A DNA stretch of 64,000 nt. It comes from Panacagrimonas sp046594215 (GTDB lineage Bacteria > Pseudomonadota > Gammaproteobacteria > Nevskiales > Nevskiaceae). Every line of letters starts with the position of its first letter. Position 1 is the first letter of the stretch. The DNA lies in contig JBKJPX010000007.1 in NCBI GenBank assembly GCA_046594215.1, positions 62,001-126,000 of the forward strand. Direction: 5' to 3'. Shown one piece after another: positions 43,047 to 52,306 of this stretch. A program made the translations under genes and the position numbers. The notes under the pieces were generated by a model. The model was given only the letters and a program-made list of their open reading frames with translations, did no database searches and had not been told where the DNA came from.

Positions 43047-44000
43047 TCAGTCGATGTAGAGCGAGCTGACGGACTCTTCGGCGCTCACGCGCCGGATCGT
43101 TTCCGCCAGCAGACCGCCGATCGAAAGCTGGCGGATCTTCGGACACGCGGCCGCGGCCGGCGACAGCGGGATCGTGTCGGTCACGACCAGCTCGTCGAGG
43201 CGCGAGTTCATGATGTTCGTCACTGCAGGTCCCGACAGCACCGGGTGCGTGACGTAGGCCACGACCTTGATCGCGCCGGCGTCCTTGAGCGCGCCGGCCG
43301 CCTGGCCGAGCGTACCCGCGGTGTCGACCAGGTCGTCCACCAGCACGCAGGTCCTGCCGCGCACGTCACCGATGATGTTCATCACCTTGGCTTCGTTCGG
43401 GCGCGGACGGCGCTTGTCGATGATGGCCAGGTCCGCATCGTCGAGGCGCTTGGCCACCGCGCGGGCGCGCACCACGCCGCCGACGTCGGGGCTGACGACG
43501 ATCAGGTTCTCGTGCGTCTGGCGCCAGATATCGCCGAGCAGTACAGGGCTCGCGTAGACGTTGTCCACCGGGATGTCGAAGAAGCCCTGGATCTGGTCGG
43601 CGTGCAGGTCGACCGTGAGGACACGATCCGCACCGCACTCGCCGATCATGTCGGCGCAGACCTTGGCGCTGATCGGCACGCGCGCGCTGCGCGGGCGGCG
43701 ATCCTGGCGGGCGTAGCCGAAGTAGGGGACGACGGCCGTGATGCGTTGCGCGCTCGCGCGCTTGAGCGCGTCGAGCATCATGATCAACTCCATGAAATTG
43801 TCGTTCGTCGGCGCGCAGGTCGGCTGGATCACGAACACGTCCTTGCCGCGGACATTCTCGAGGATCTCGATCTGCACCTCGCCGTCCGAGAAGCGGCCCA
43901 GCATCGCCTTGCCCAGCGAGACCTTCATGTAGTTGGCGATTTCCTGCGCCAGCTGCGGGTTGGCGTTGCCGGTGAACAGCATCAGCGAGGATTCGGCCAT
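43047..44000 (-). CDS. prs: Ribose-phosphate pyrophosphokinase
   Basis: Prs makes PRPP for purine, pyrimidine, histidine and NAD synthesis. The 317-residue protein starts MAESSLMLFTGNANPQLAQE and shows the flexible-loop segment YFGYARQDRRPRSARVPISA, the metal-binding TVDLHADQIQGFFD and the PRPP loop CVLVDDLVDTAGTL. An ATG 17 codons upstream (44051) gives a non-conserved extension, so 44000 was chosen. tRNA-Gln and ispE lie upstream on the same strand, the common gammaproteobacterial order. Confidence 0.97.
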   Translation of the reverse strand: MAESSLMLFTGNANPQLAQEIANYMKVSLGKAMLGRFSDGEVQIEILENVRGKDVFVIQPTCAPTNDNFMELIMMLDALKRASAQRITAVVPYFGYARQDRRPRSARVPISAKVCADMIGECGADRVLTVDLHADQIQGFFDIPVDNVYASPVLLGDIWRQTHENLIVVSPDVGGVVRARAVAKRLDDADLAIIDKRRPRPNEAKVMNIIGDVRGRTCVLVDDLVDTAGTLGQAAGALKDAGAIKVVAYVTHPVLSGPAVTNIMNSRLDELVVTDTIPLSPAAAACPKIRQLSIGGLLAETIRRVSAEESVSSLYID

Positions 44001-44142
44001 CGGGCGGGTCCGGGATTTGAAAACGGTGCGGTCGAGATTGGAGGTGGTCATTCTGGGAAACTCATCGAAGCGGCTTTCCGGCGGCGGAAGTCGCGGCGAA
44101 CGGAAATCTTCTCGCGGCGCTCAGGATGACAGGAGCAACGAT

Positions 44143-44217
44143 TGGCTGGGGTGCCAGGATTCGAACCTGGGAATGGCGGGATCAAAACCCGCTGCCTTAC
44201 CACTTGGCTACACCCCA
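44143..44217 (-). tRNA. tRNA-Gln (anticodon TTG)
   Basis: The minus strand gives a full 75-base cloverleaf with encoded CCA. The acceptor TGGGGTG pairs with CACCCCA. The anticodon stem GCGGG/CCCGC encloses TTTTGAT with anticodon TTG (Gln). The T arm has GGTTCGAATCC. The U1 start is usual for tRNA-Gln. It sits between ispE and prs. Confidence 0.97.
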
Positions 44218-44265
44218 TCCGGGAAACGGGAAACGCGCGAATTATAGCGGCCGCGATCACGCGAC

Positions 44266-45138
44266 TCAGCCCGCGCGAAGCCGCGATAGCGGCGATTCGT
44301 TCAGGCCGCGCGCGATGAAGCTGCTCCAGCCGGCGGGCATCGCGGAGCGCGCCATGAGCGCCTCGGGGCGCGAGGCGAACGCAGCGAACACCGAGCTGCC
44401 GGTGCCCGACATGCGCGCGGGCGCGAAGCGGCCCAGCGCGCGGATCGCCTCGTCCACGAGCGGAAACAGCCTGCGCGTCACCGGCTCGCAGTCGTTGCGC
44501 GTGACCGAACCCGCGCGGAACTGGCGCGAGGTGATGCGCGGGGTGTCGCGGCGCAGCTCGGCGTCCTCGAAGACATCGCGCGTCGCGACCGCAACGGGCG
44601 GCGTGACGACCAGGTACCAGGGCTCCGGCAGTTCGAGCGAGCTCAGGCGTTCGCCCACGCCCTCGGCGAAGCTGGCCTGGCCGTGGATGAACACCGGCAC
44701 ATCGGCGCCGAGCTTGAGTCCGAGCGCGGACAACTCGTCGCGCGTGAAGCCGAGGTTCCACAGGCGGTTGAGCGCGACCAGCGTGGTGGCCGCGTTGCTC
44801 GATCCGCCGCCCAGGCCGCCGCCGATCGGCAGGCGCTTGTCGATGCGGATGTCTGCACCCAGGCCGCAGCCGCTGGCCTGGCTGAGCAGTTTGGCCGCAC
44901 GCACGGCGAGGTCCTGGTCCGGCTCGACGCCCGCCAGCGCGTTCTCGCGCTGGCACACGCCGTCGCCGCGCGGACGGAAGAACAGCGTGTCGCCGTGGTC
45001 CAGGAACTGAAATACGGTCTGCAGCTCGTGGTAGCCGTCCACGCGCCGTCCCACGATGTGCAGGAACAGGTTGATCTTGGCCGGGGCGGGCCAGGGAAAG
45101 TCCGCGGTCAGCGGAACGTCGGAATTCGGTCGAGCCAT
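44266..45138 (-). CDS. ispE: 4-diphosphocytidyl-2-C-methyl-D-erythritol kinase
   Basis: IspE phosphorylates CDP-ME in the MEP pathway. The 290-residue GHMP kinase has WPAPAKINLFLHIVGRRVDGYHEL at the N-terminus, the ATP loop LPIGGGLGGGSSNAATTL and the third motif ARMSGTGSSVFAAF. The ATG at 45138 was chosen by the conserved start; the frame is open upstream. lolB lies directly upstream on the same strand. Confidence 0.96.
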   Translation of the reverse strand: MARPNSDVPLTADFPWPAPAKINLFLHIVGRRVDGYHELQTVFQFLDHGDTLFFRPRGDGVCQRENALAGVEPDQDLAVRAAKLLSQASGCGLGADIRIDKRLPIGGGLGGGSSNAATTLVALNRLWNLGFTRDELSALGLKLGADVPVFIHGQASFAEGVGERLSSLELPEPWYLVVTPPVAVATRDVFEDAELRRDTPRITSRQFRAGSVTRNDCEPVTRRLFPLVDEAIRALGRFAPARMSGTGSSVFAAFASRPEALMARSAMPAGWSSFIARGLNESPLSRLRAG

Positions 45139-45193
45139 CGGGAGAGGCGAAGGGGAAGGCGGCAATTCGAATAGGGGGAAGCGCGGCGGCCGA

Positions 45194-45928
45194 TCAGGGC
45201 GCGGGCGGCGGCGGAAGCGGCGGCAGCTGGCTCCACTGGTCGGCCAGCACGAGTACGCGCGTGTCGCCATTGCTTGCCTCGATCCGGCGCGGCAGGTCAC
45301 GCGAGTCGGCGACACGGTACTCGGCGTAATCAAGCTCCCAGCCGTTCTGCACGATGCGCAGCGCACGACCGCTGGCGGGATCGACCACGACCTCGCTGTG
45401 CGACGCGGGGTCCGGCAAGCCCAGCGCCCACCAGCGCAGTCCGCGCACGGGCAGCCGCACGCCCAGCGCCTGTTCCAGCCAGGTCTCGGGGTCGGTGGTC
45501 ACGGTCGTGGCGTCCTCGCCGGTGCGCACGCGCACCTGCTGCGTGTCGCCCGCCAGTTCGGCGGCCCGTGCTCCAAACGGTCCGGCCACGCGCATCTCGA
45601 AACGTCCGTCGGCGTACTGCTTCCAGCGCATGTCCGCCTTGAACCCGAGCGCGCCGCTGGCGACGCGCCCCTGCAACACGAAACGGTCGACCGGCGTCAT
45701 CAGTGCGACGCGCTCCTGCCAGGCCGCGGACTGCGCGGCGTTGGCGGGAGCCGCATCGATACGGGGTCGCATCAGCGCGCAGCCCTGGAGCAGCAGCGCG
45801 ATCAGCGCGGTTGCCAAGGCCAGCCGCGCCGGAAAAAGGGTCTTCGGCCCCCCCGGGGCGTCCGGCCGACATTTTCCCCGCTCCTGCGGACCGCCGAGGA
45901 ACGGAGCCGTGGCCGTCGCGACCGTCAC
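45194..45928 (-). CDS. lolB: Outer-membrane lipoprotein receptor LolB
   Basis: LolB accepts lipoproteins from LolA and inserts them in the outer membrane. The 244-residue precursor has a lipobox ending ALIALLLQGC, then segments matching the LolB fold: DRFVLQGRVASGALGFKADMRW, LRLPVRGLRWWALGLPDP and LDYAEYRVADSRDLPRRIEA. The N-terminus is long (about 48 residues before the Cys) from the GTG at 45928; a later start is possible but no ATG is available. One base separates it from the TPR gene stop. Confidence 0.9.
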   Translation of the reverse strand: MTVATATAPFLGGPQERGKCRPDAPGGPKTLFPARLALATALIALLLQGCALMRPRIDAAPANAAQSAAWQERVALMTPVDRFVLQGRVASGALGFKADMRWKQYADGRFEMRVAGPFGARAAELAGDTQQVRVRTGEDATTVTTDPETWLEQALGVRLPVRGLRWWALGLPDPASHSEVVVDPASGRALRIVQNGWELDYAEYRVADSRDLPRRIEASNGDTRVLVLADQWSQLPPLPPPPAP

Positions 45929-45929
45929 G

Positions 45930-47648
45930 TCAGCGGGTGAGCCGCTGGACGGTGTCGAGCAGGACGTGGTGTTCCGGGTCGCGCATGAGTGCCTTGTCCC
46001 AGACGGCGTGCGCCTGCTCGCGCTGGCCGAGCGCCCACAGCACTTCGCCCAGGTGCGCGGCGATCTCGGGATCCGGCGCCTTGGCCAGCGCCTTCTCCAG
46101 GTAGCCGCGCGCTTCCTCGAGGCGGCCGAGCTTGTAGAGCACCCAGCCCATGCTGTCGATGACGGCCGGATCGTCCGGCGAGCGCTGCAGCGCTCCCTCG
46201 ATCAGCTTCCGAGCTTCGTCGTAGCGATCGGTGTTGACCGCGAGCATGTACCCGAGCGCGTTCATCGCGCGCGTGTCGTCCTGGTGCGCGGCCAAGATGC
46301 GGCGCAGGTCGGCCTCGGCCTGCGGGAAGTTGTTCATCTTCTCGTACACGAGCGAGCGGCCGTAGAGCAGGCCGCTATCGTCGGGATTGGCCTTGAGCGC
46401 CTCGTCGTACACCGACAGCGCATCCGCGTTGAGCCCGGCGTCGAGCAGCATCTCGGCCTCGGCCAGGGTCAGGCGCGGACCGAGCGGCGGGAACTGGCGG
46501 CGCAGCTGGTCCAGCAGCTCGCGGCCTTCGGCCACCTTGCCGGTGTGCGTCATCACCGCGGCCTGGCGCACGGCGGCTTCGATCGCCTGCCCGCCGGAAG
46601 TCACGTGGCGATAGAACTCCAGCGCCTTGTCGTACTGCTTGCGCGACTCGGCGATACGGCCGAGCTGGTAGGAAGCGTCACCCCCGCGCTCGGCGTCGGC
46701 GAGCAGGGGCGTGAACAGGCCTTCGGCCTGGTCGAGATCGCCGTCGGTGTAGGCCATCACGCCTAGCGCGTAGCGGGCATCCTGATTTTTCGGATCTTCC
46801 TTGAGCGTTGCGCGCAGCTGCGTACGCGCCGGCTCACGCTGCGAGGCATCGAGCAGCAGGCGCGCGTAGGTCATGCGCACCTCGGATTTCTCCTCACCCT
46901 TGGCCTTCTTGACCAGCTTGGCCACCAGCGCGTCCGACTCGTCCAGCTTGCCCTTTCGCACCAGCACGCCGATCAACAGCAGCGTGTCGTCGCGCGAGTC
47001 CGGGTCCAGGCGCAGCGCCTCGCGAGCGGACGACTCGGCCAGGTCGAACTGCTCGAAGCGCAGCGCCACCAGCGAGCGCGCGTAGTGCGCGCCGGCGAGC
47101 TTGGGGTACTTGGCGACGAGCCGGTCGAGCACACCCAGGGCGCGCGGCCCGGCGTCGGGCTCCATCGACAGCAGCAGCGCGACGTGGCGAAAGCCCTCGG
47201 CAGGGCCGCCCGCATGTCCGCTGATCATCTCCAGACTCTGCGCGTAGACCTCTTCGAGATCGTCGTCGCGCAACGCCAGCCGCGACAGCACCTCGCGGGC
47301 ATCCATGCTGTTGGGCTCCAGCTCCAGCCAGCGTCGCGCGGCGGCGCGGGCGGTGTCGGCGTCTCCGGCGCTGAGCGCCAACTGCGTCGCGCGGGCGGCG
47401 AGGGCCGCATCGGGCGCCAGCTCCAGCGCCTGCACGAAGGCCTGCGCGGCGACGCCGGGCTGTCCGCGTCCAGCAGCCAGTTCGCCCGCCATGATGTGGA
47501 ACTGCACCTGCGTTACCTGCTCGGGCGTCAGTTTCGGCGCGGCGGGTTCGTCGGCCGCCGGCGCCTCTGCCGGAGTAGCGGCGAAGGCGGTCGGCGACAG
47601 CGCAAGACACAGCGCAACGGGCAGGAATATTGCGTAACGAAGGGACAC
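45930..47648 (-). CDS. Secreted TPR-repeat protein
   Basis: The 572-residue protein has a signal peptide (SLRYAIFLPVALCLALSPTAFA) and at least ten TPR-like units, for example AAQAFVQALELAPDAALAARA, DARYALGVMAYTDGDLDQAEG and DSMGWVLYKLGRLEEARGYLEKAL. It occupies the place of the TPR gene found between hemA and lolB in Pseudomonas. It probably serves as a periplasmic scaffold; its partner is unknown. The GTG at 47648 directly opens the signal peptide, but no Shine-Dalgarno is visible, and an in-frame ATG lies further upstream at 47831. Confidence 0.85.
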   Translation of the reverse strand: MSLRYAIFLPVALCLALSPTAFAATPAEAPAADEPAAPKLTPEQVTQVQFHIMAGELAAGRGQPGVAAQAFVQALELAPDAALAARATQLALSAGDADTARAAARRWLELEPNSMDAREVLSRLALRDDDLEEVYAQSLEMISGHAGGPAEGFRHVALLLSMEPDAGPRALGVLDRLVAKYPKLAGAHYARSLVALRFEQFDLAESSAREALRLDPDSRDDTLLLIGVLVRKGKLDESDALVAKLVKKAKGEEKSEVRMTYARLLLDASQREPARTQLRATLKEDPKNQDARYALGVMAYTDGDLDQAEGLFTPLLADAERGGDASYQLGRIAESRKQYDKALEFYRHVTSGGQAIEAAVRQAAVMTHTGKVAEGRELLDQLRRQFPPLGPRLTLAEAEMLLDAGLNADALSVYDEALKANPDDSGLLYGRSLVYEKMNNFPQAEADLRRILAAHQDDTRAMNALGYMLAVNTDRYDEARKLIEGALQRSPDDPAVIDSMGWVLYKLGRLEEARGYLEKALAKAPDPEIAAHLGEVLWALGQREQAHAVWDKALMRDPEHHVLLDTVQRLTR

Positions 47649-47817
47649 GGGAGGAGCCTGTGCGTGGACTGGCTGGTGACCGACGTATGGTAACGCGGTT
47701 CCACCGGACGCCCCGCGACGCGGCGGCCTCCGGCCGCGTTCCGGTTGAGACGACGCGTCCCGATCGCCGAAGATATGCACCTGCGGTGTCCTGCCCGGAC
47801 GCCGCGTCGAGATAGCG

Positions 47818-49080
47818 ATGGCCTTCATCACCCTGGGTCTCAGCCATCACAGCGCGCCGGTCGAGGCGCGCGAACGACTGGCTTTCACGGATGCCGAGCT
47901 CCCGGCCGCCTTGTCTCGCCTGCGGGCGATGGCGGGCGTCGATGAGGCCGCCATCCTGTCGACCTGCAACCGCACCGAGATCCTCGTGGTCGCGGAACCG
48001 GACCTGGCGCCGACCCTGATCGAGTGGTGGCGGCGCGAACTCAACGCCCCGGCCGGGCTCATCGAACAGTTCGTGTATACGCACCGCGATCAGAACGCCG
48101 TGCTGCACAGCCTGCGCGTGGCCTCGGGCCTGGATTCAATGGTGGTGGGCGAGCCGCAGATCCTGGGACAGATGAAGGGTAGCTTCGCGCTGGCGACCGA
48201 GAGCCAGGCCCTGGGGCCGGTGCTGTCGCGCCTGTTCCAGCACGCGTTCGCCGTCGCCAAGGTGGTGCGCAGCAAGACGCAGGTTGGTGCGCACCCGGTA
48301 TCCGTGGCCTACGCCGCGGTGCAGATGGCGCGCCAGATCTTTTCGGACCTCGAGCAGCAGACGGCGCTGCTGGTCGGCGCCGGCGACACCATCCAGCTCA
48401 TCGCGCGTCATCTGCGCGGGCAGGGCATCGGCCGCATCGTCGTGGCCAACCGCAGCCTCGAGCGCGCCGAGCGACTGGCACGCGAGGTGCACGGCTACGC
48501 GATCGCGCTGTCGGACCTCAATGCCTACCTGGGTGACGCCGACCTCGTGATCTCATCGACCGCCGCGCGAGAGCACGTGATCGGACAGTCGGCGATGAAG
48601 CTGGCGCTCAAGAAGCGCCGCCGCAAGCCGGTCTTCATGATCGACCTCGCGGTGCCGCGCGACCTCGACCCGAAGATCGCGGACCTCGAGGACGTCTACC
48701 TCTACACGCTCGACGATCTGCGCAGCGTCATCGCCGCCAACCTGCAATTGCGCGCCGAGGGCGCCAAGCAGGCCGAGGTCCTCGTCGAAACGTATTCGCG
48801 CGACTTCACGCGCTGGCTGGAGAGCCGCGACGCCGGCCACGTCATCCGCCGGCTGCGCGAGCAGGCCCGCGCGCACCGCGACGAGGTGATGATCAAGGCG
48901 CGCCGCAAGCTCGCCTCCGGCGCGTCGGCCGAGGAAGTGCTGGGCTTCGTCGCGGACACGCTGAGCAACAAGCTGCTGCACGCGCCCAGCCACCGACTGC
49001 GCAGCGCGGACAGCGTCGAGCAGTCGCTGCTGGTCAACGCCGCCCGCAAGCTCTTCGACCTGCCGGACGACGAGTCGTGA
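47818..49080 (+). CDS. hemA: Glutamyl-tRNA reductase
   Basis: HemA reduces glutamyl-tRNA to glutamate-1-semialdehyde, the first step of C5 heme synthesis. The 420-residue protein has the active-site segment ILSTCNRTEI with C50, the specificity region VASGLDSMVVGEPQILGQMK, the NADPH domain LLVGAGDTIQLIARHL and the C-terminal dimerisation helix (about 320-420). The ATG is divergent from the TPR gene. prfA and prmC follow, as in E. coli. Confidence 0.97.
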   Translation: MAFITLGLSHHSAPVEARERLAFTDAELPAALSRLRAMAGVDEAAILSTCNRTEILVVAEPDLAPTLIEWWRRELNAPAGLIEQFVYTHRDQNAVLHSLRVASGLDSMVVGEPQILGQMKGSFALATESQALGPVLSRLFQHAFAVAKVVRSKTQVGAHPVSVAYAAVQMARQIFSDLEQQTALLVGAGDTIQLIARHLRGQGIGRIVVANRSLERAERLAREVHGYAIALSDLNAYLGDADLVISSTAAREHVIGQSAMKLALKKRRRKPVFMIDLAVPRDLDPKIADLEDVYLYTLDDLRSVIAANLQLRAEGAKQAEVLVETYSRDFTRWLESRDAGHVIRRLREQARAHRDEVMIKARRKLASGASAEEVLGFVADTLSNKLLHAPSHRLRSADSVEQSLLVNAARKLFDLPDDES

Positions 49081-49112
49081 GCGGGCGCCGGTTTCGAAGG
49101 CATTAGCTTTGC

Positions 49113-49167
49113 CGTAGCGTGCGCACCGCGCACGATCAGCCCGCTCGTGCGCGGTGCGCACGCTACG
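49113..49167. repeat. Perfect GTAG-headed palindrome between hemA and prfA
   Basis: A 23-base arm (49113-49135, starting CGTAGCGTGCGCACC) and its exact reverse complement (49145-49167) surround a nine-base loop. Both strands therefore start GTAG, the head of GTAG-type REP elements known from Xanthomonadales and Stenotrophomonas. It is the longest perfect hairpin in the window and lies 24 bases before the prfA ATG. Confidence 0.85.
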
Positions 49168-49190
49168 TCGACGTCCTTCGGTCCTTGCCC

Positions 49191-50279
49191 ATGCTTCCCT
49201 CCCTGATCCAGAAACTCGAGCAGATGTCCGAGCGCCGGCACGAGATCGAGCGCGAACTGGCCACGCCGCAGGTTTCGTCCAACCCGGACCTGTTCCGGCG
49301 CCTGTCGCAGGAGTACGCGCAGCTCGGCCCGGTGACCGAAGGTTTTGAGGCCTGGCGCGGCACCGGGATCGAGATCGAAGACCTCGAGCCGATGCTGGGC
49401 GACGCGGATGCCGAGGTGCGCGAGATCGCCGAGACCGAGATCGAGCAGGCCGAGGCCCGCCTGGAGCAGCTGGAGAAGGACCTGCAGGGATTCCTTGTGC
49501 CGCGCGATCCGCTCGACGGCAACAACGTGTTCCTGGAAATCCGCGCGGGCACCGGTGGCGACGAGGCGGCCATCTTCGCCGGCGACCTGTTCCGCATGTA
49601 CGGCAAGTACGCCGAGACGCGCGGCTGGCAGCTGGAGAAGCTCAGCGAGAGCGAGGGTGAGCACGGCGGCTTCAAGGAGGTGATCGCGCGCATCGTCGGC
49701 TTCGGCGTGTACTCGCAGCTCAAGTTCGAGTCCGGCGCGCACCGGGTGCAGCGTGTGCCCGAGACGGAAGCGCAGGGTCGCATCCACACCAGCGCCGCAA
49801 CGGTCGCGATCCTGGCCGAGATCGCCGAGGCCGGGGCCATCGACATCAACCCGGCGGACCTGAAGGTCGACACCTACCGTTCCTCGGGCGCCGGCGGCCA
49901 GCACGTCAACAAGACCGAGTCGGCGATCCGAATCACGCACCTGCCCAGCGGCGTGGTCGTGGAATGCCAGGAAGAGCGCAGCCAGCACAAGAACCGCGCG
50001 AAGGCGATGGCGCTGCTGGCCTCGCGGCTGCTGGACGCCGAACGCAGCAAGCAGCAGGGCGACATGGCTGCCACGCGCAAGAAGCTGGTCGGCAGCGGCG
50101 ATCGCTCCGAGCGCATTCGCACGTACAACTTCCCGCAGGGTCGCGTCACCGATCACCGCATCAACCTGACGCTCTACCAGCTCGACCGCGTGATCCAGGG
50201 CGATCTCGACCCTGTGATCCAGCCGCTGCTGGCGGAGTACCAGGCCGACCTGCTCGCGAGCCTGGGCGTCACGAACTAA
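49191..50279 (+). CDS. prfA: Peptide chain release factor 1
   Basis: RF1 ends translation at UAA and UAG. The 362-residue protein has the coiled N-terminal region (LIQKLEQMSERRHEIERELA), the catalytic GGQ in SSGAGGQHVNKTESAIR and the RF1-type superfamily end VTDHRINLTLYQLD. The ATG at 49191 matches the usual start MLPSLIQKLEQM; a longer frame runs into the palindrome upstream. prmC, which methylates the GGQ Gln, follows at once. Confidence 0.97.
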   Translation: MLPSLIQKLEQMSERRHEIERELATPQVSSNPDLFRRLSQEYAQLGPVTEGFEAWRGTGIEIEDLEPMLGDADAEVREIAETEIEQAEARLEQLEKDLQGFLVPRDPLDGNNVFLEIRAGTGGDEAAIFAGDLFRMYGKYAETRGWQLEKLSESEGEHGGFKEVIARIVGFGVYSQLKFESGAHRVQRVPETEAQGRIHTSAATVAILAEIAEAGAIDINPADLKVDTYRSSGAGGQHVNKTESAIRITHLPSGVVVECQEERSQHKNRAKAMALLASRLLDAERSKQQGDMAATRKKLVGSGDRSERIRTYNFPQGRVTDHRINLTLYQLDRVIQGDLDPVIQPLLAEYQADLLASLGVTN

Positions 50280-50284
50280 CAGCG

Positions 50285-51229
50285 ATGAACCCCGCCGAAG
50301 CGCCGCCGCCGATCCCGGACTCGCAGCCGCGACCGGTGCCACCGGTGGAGGGCGTGGCGCCGGGTGATGTGGGCGCCTGGCTCGCCTGGGGCGCTCGCGC
50401 GCTGGAGGGCAGCTCGCCCAGCGCGCGCATCGACGCCGAGGAGCTCATGGCCGCGCAGCTCGCGCTGCCGCGTTCGCGCCTCGCGCTGCGCCTGGAAGAC
50501 CCGCTGCTCGCGTCGATTGCGCTTCGCTTCGCCGGCGTAATCGAGAGGCGGCGCATGGGCGAGCCGGTCGCGTACATCACCGGGCGCCAGGGTTTCTGGA
50601 ATCTGGACCTGGCGGTCACACCGGTGGTGCTGATCCCGCGCGCGGACACCGAGACGCTCGTCGAGTGGGCGCTGCAACTCCTGCGTGGCGCCGATGTGTC
50701 GGATAAAAAGCCCGCGCTGCGCATGGCGGACCTGGGCACCGGCAGCGGCGCGATCGCGCTCTCGCTGGCGCAGGAACTGCCGTTGCGCCTGCGCGTGGTC
50801 GCGACCGACCGGTCCGAAGCGGCGCTGCAGGTCGCGCGCGAGAACGCGCAGGCCTTGGGTCTCGATGGCGTCGAGTTCCGGTGCGGCAGCTGGTTCGAAG
50901 CGCTACACCAAAAAAACGCGGGCGAGAGGTTCGAGCTCATCGTTTCCAATCCGCCCTACATCGCGGAGGGCGATCCGCACCTCGCCGCGCTGCGCTACGA
51001 ACCGCGCGTTGCGCTGACCTCGGGCGCCGACGGGCTGGACGCGATTCGCGTGCTCGTCGGCGGCGCGTCGGCGCACCTGGTTCCCGGCGGTTGGCTCCTG
51101 CTGGAGCACGGACACGACCAGGGCGCGGCGGTGCGCGAACTGCTGATGGGGGCCCGGTTCGAAGAGGTCGCGACGCGTCGCGACCTGGGTGGCAACGAGC
51201 GGGTCAGCGGCGGGCGTCTGGCGCCATGA
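50285..51229 (+). CDS. prmC: Release-factor glutamine N5-methyltransferase
   Basis: PrmC methylates the GGQ glutamine of RF1 and RF2. The 314-residue protein has an N-terminal helical domain, PVAYITGRQGFWNLDLAV, the SAM motif MADLGTGSGAIALSLA and the catalytic SNPPY (ELIVSNPPYIAEGD). A Pro-rich extension of about 25 residues precedes the fold. It starts five bases after prfA and its stop overlaps the moeB-like start (ATGA). Confidence 0.95.
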   Translation: MNPAEAPPPIPDSQPRPVPPVEGVAPGDVGAWLAWGARALEGSSPSARIDAEELMAAQLALPRSRLALRLEDPLLASIALRFAGVIERRRMGEPVAYITGRQGFWNLDLAVTPVVLIPRADTETLVEWALQLLRGADVSDKKPALRMADLGTGSGAIALSLAQELPLRLRVVATDRSEAALQVARENAQALGLDGVEFRCGSWFEALHQKNAGERFELIVSNPPYIAEGDPHLAALRYEPRVALTSGADGLDAIRVLVGGASAHLVPGGWLLLEHGHDQGAAVRELLMGARFEEVATRRDLGGNERVSGGRLAP

Positions 51230-51969
51230 GCGGATTTTCGCGCTATGCCCGCCAGGTCGTGCTGCGCGAGGTCGGGGTCAACGGCCAGCAGATGCTGCGC
51301 GATTCCTCGGCCTTGATCGTCGGAATGGGAGGCCTGGGCGCGCCGGCGGCGCTGTACCTGTCCGGCGCCGGGCTCGGCCGGCTCGTGCTCAGCGACTTCG
51401 ATCGCATCAGCGCCTCGAACCTGCACCGGCAGGTCCTGTACCGCGAGGCGCAGGTCGGCGAGGCCAAGCTCGACGCGGCGCGCGAACAACTCGAGGCGCT
51501 CAACCCGGACTGCGTCATCGAATGCCGGCCCGGCCCGCTCGACGATGCGGCGCTCGCGGCGGCGGCGCGCGACGTCGATATCGTGCTCGACTGCAGCGAC
51601 AACTTCGCGACGCGCTTTGCCGTGAACCGCGCCTGCGTCGCCGCGCGCCGGCCGCTCGTGTCGGGTGCCGCGATCCGCTTCGATGGTCAACTCGCGGTGT
51701 TCGACGCGGCGCGCGGCACGGCCTGCTACGCCTGCCTGTATCCGACTGCGGGCGAGGGCCAGGAAACCTGTGAGGAAGCCGGCATCCTCGGTCCCGTTGT
51801 CGGCACCGTCGGCACGCGCCAGGCGCTGGCCGCGCTCAAGCTGCTGCTCGGCCTGGGCGAGGATCGGGGCGTGCTGTGGGTGTGGGACGCGTTGACGGAT
51901 GCCTCGCGCAGGCTGAGCATCCCCCGCGATCCCCATTGCCCCGTCTGCGGAAACGATCATGCCTGCTGA
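51226..51969 (+). CDS. moeB: MoeB/ThiF-family adenylyltransferase
   Basis: The enzyme adenylates the C-terminal Gly of a ubiquitin-like sulfur carrier (MoaD or ThiS). The 247-residue product has the nucleotide loop LIVGMGGLGAPAALYLSGAG, the FDRISASNLHRQVLY motif and zinc cysteines in TACYACLYP and HCPVCGNDH. This E1-like build without rhodanese domain fits MoeB or ThiF; which carrier it serves cannot be told, since moaD or thiS is not nearby. Start overlaps prmC (ATGA). Confidence 0.88.
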   Translation: MSGFSRYARQVVLREVGVNGQQMLRDSSALIVGMGGLGAPAALYLSGAGLGRLVLSDFDRISASNLHRQVLYREAQVGEAKLDAAREQLEALNPDCVIECRPGPLDDAALAAAARDVDIVLDCSDNFATRFAVNRACVAARRPLVSGAAIRFDGQLAVFDAARGTACYACLYPTAGEGQETCEEAGILGPVVGTVGTRQALAALKLLLGLGEDRGVLWVWDALTDASRRLSIPRDPHCPVCGNDHAC

Positions 51970-52306
51970 TCCCGATCTCTTCATGCCGCGCCGCCTCGCG
52001 ATCCAGATCCTGCACGAGGCGCAGATCGCGCAGCCGGAATCGATCGCCGGCGTCGTGGGCGCGCGCGCAGGCGAGCCGTCGAGTTTCGTACAGGCGCAGA
52101 CGGCGGACTTCGCGTCGCGCGGCGAGGCGATGTGGGCCCGCCTGTGGTCTAACCCGACATCGCCGGCGGTCCCGGATGCGGGCCAGCTCTCGGGCGGCGG
52201 GCTTTATCTCGTCGTGTCGCTGAACACCAAGGGCGTGTTGGAGATGCGAGCCTGGGAGCTGCGCGCCAGCGCGCCGTTCGAGCGGGTGCTGAAAATCAGG
52301 GACTAG
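51959..52306 (+). CDS. Hypothetical 115-residue protein overlapping moeB
   Basis: The 115-residue protein starts MPADPDLFMPRRLAIQILHEAQ and has the stretches PESIAGVVGARAGEPSSFVQ and GGLYLVVSLNTKGVLEMRAW. The first half recalls Mov34/JAB-like proteins often linked to sulfur carriers, but the metal motif (ExnHxHx10D) is missing, so this is not a JAMM peptidase as it stands. It overlaps moeB by 11 bases in another frame and is probably co-translated. Its stop TAG is the first triplet of a palindromic element. Confidence 0.6.
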   Translation: MPADPDLFMPRRLAIQILHEAQIAQPESIAGVVGARAGEPSSFVQAQTADFASRGEAMWARLWSNPTSPAVPDAGQLSGGGLYLVVSLNTKGVLEMRAWELRASAPFERVLKIRD

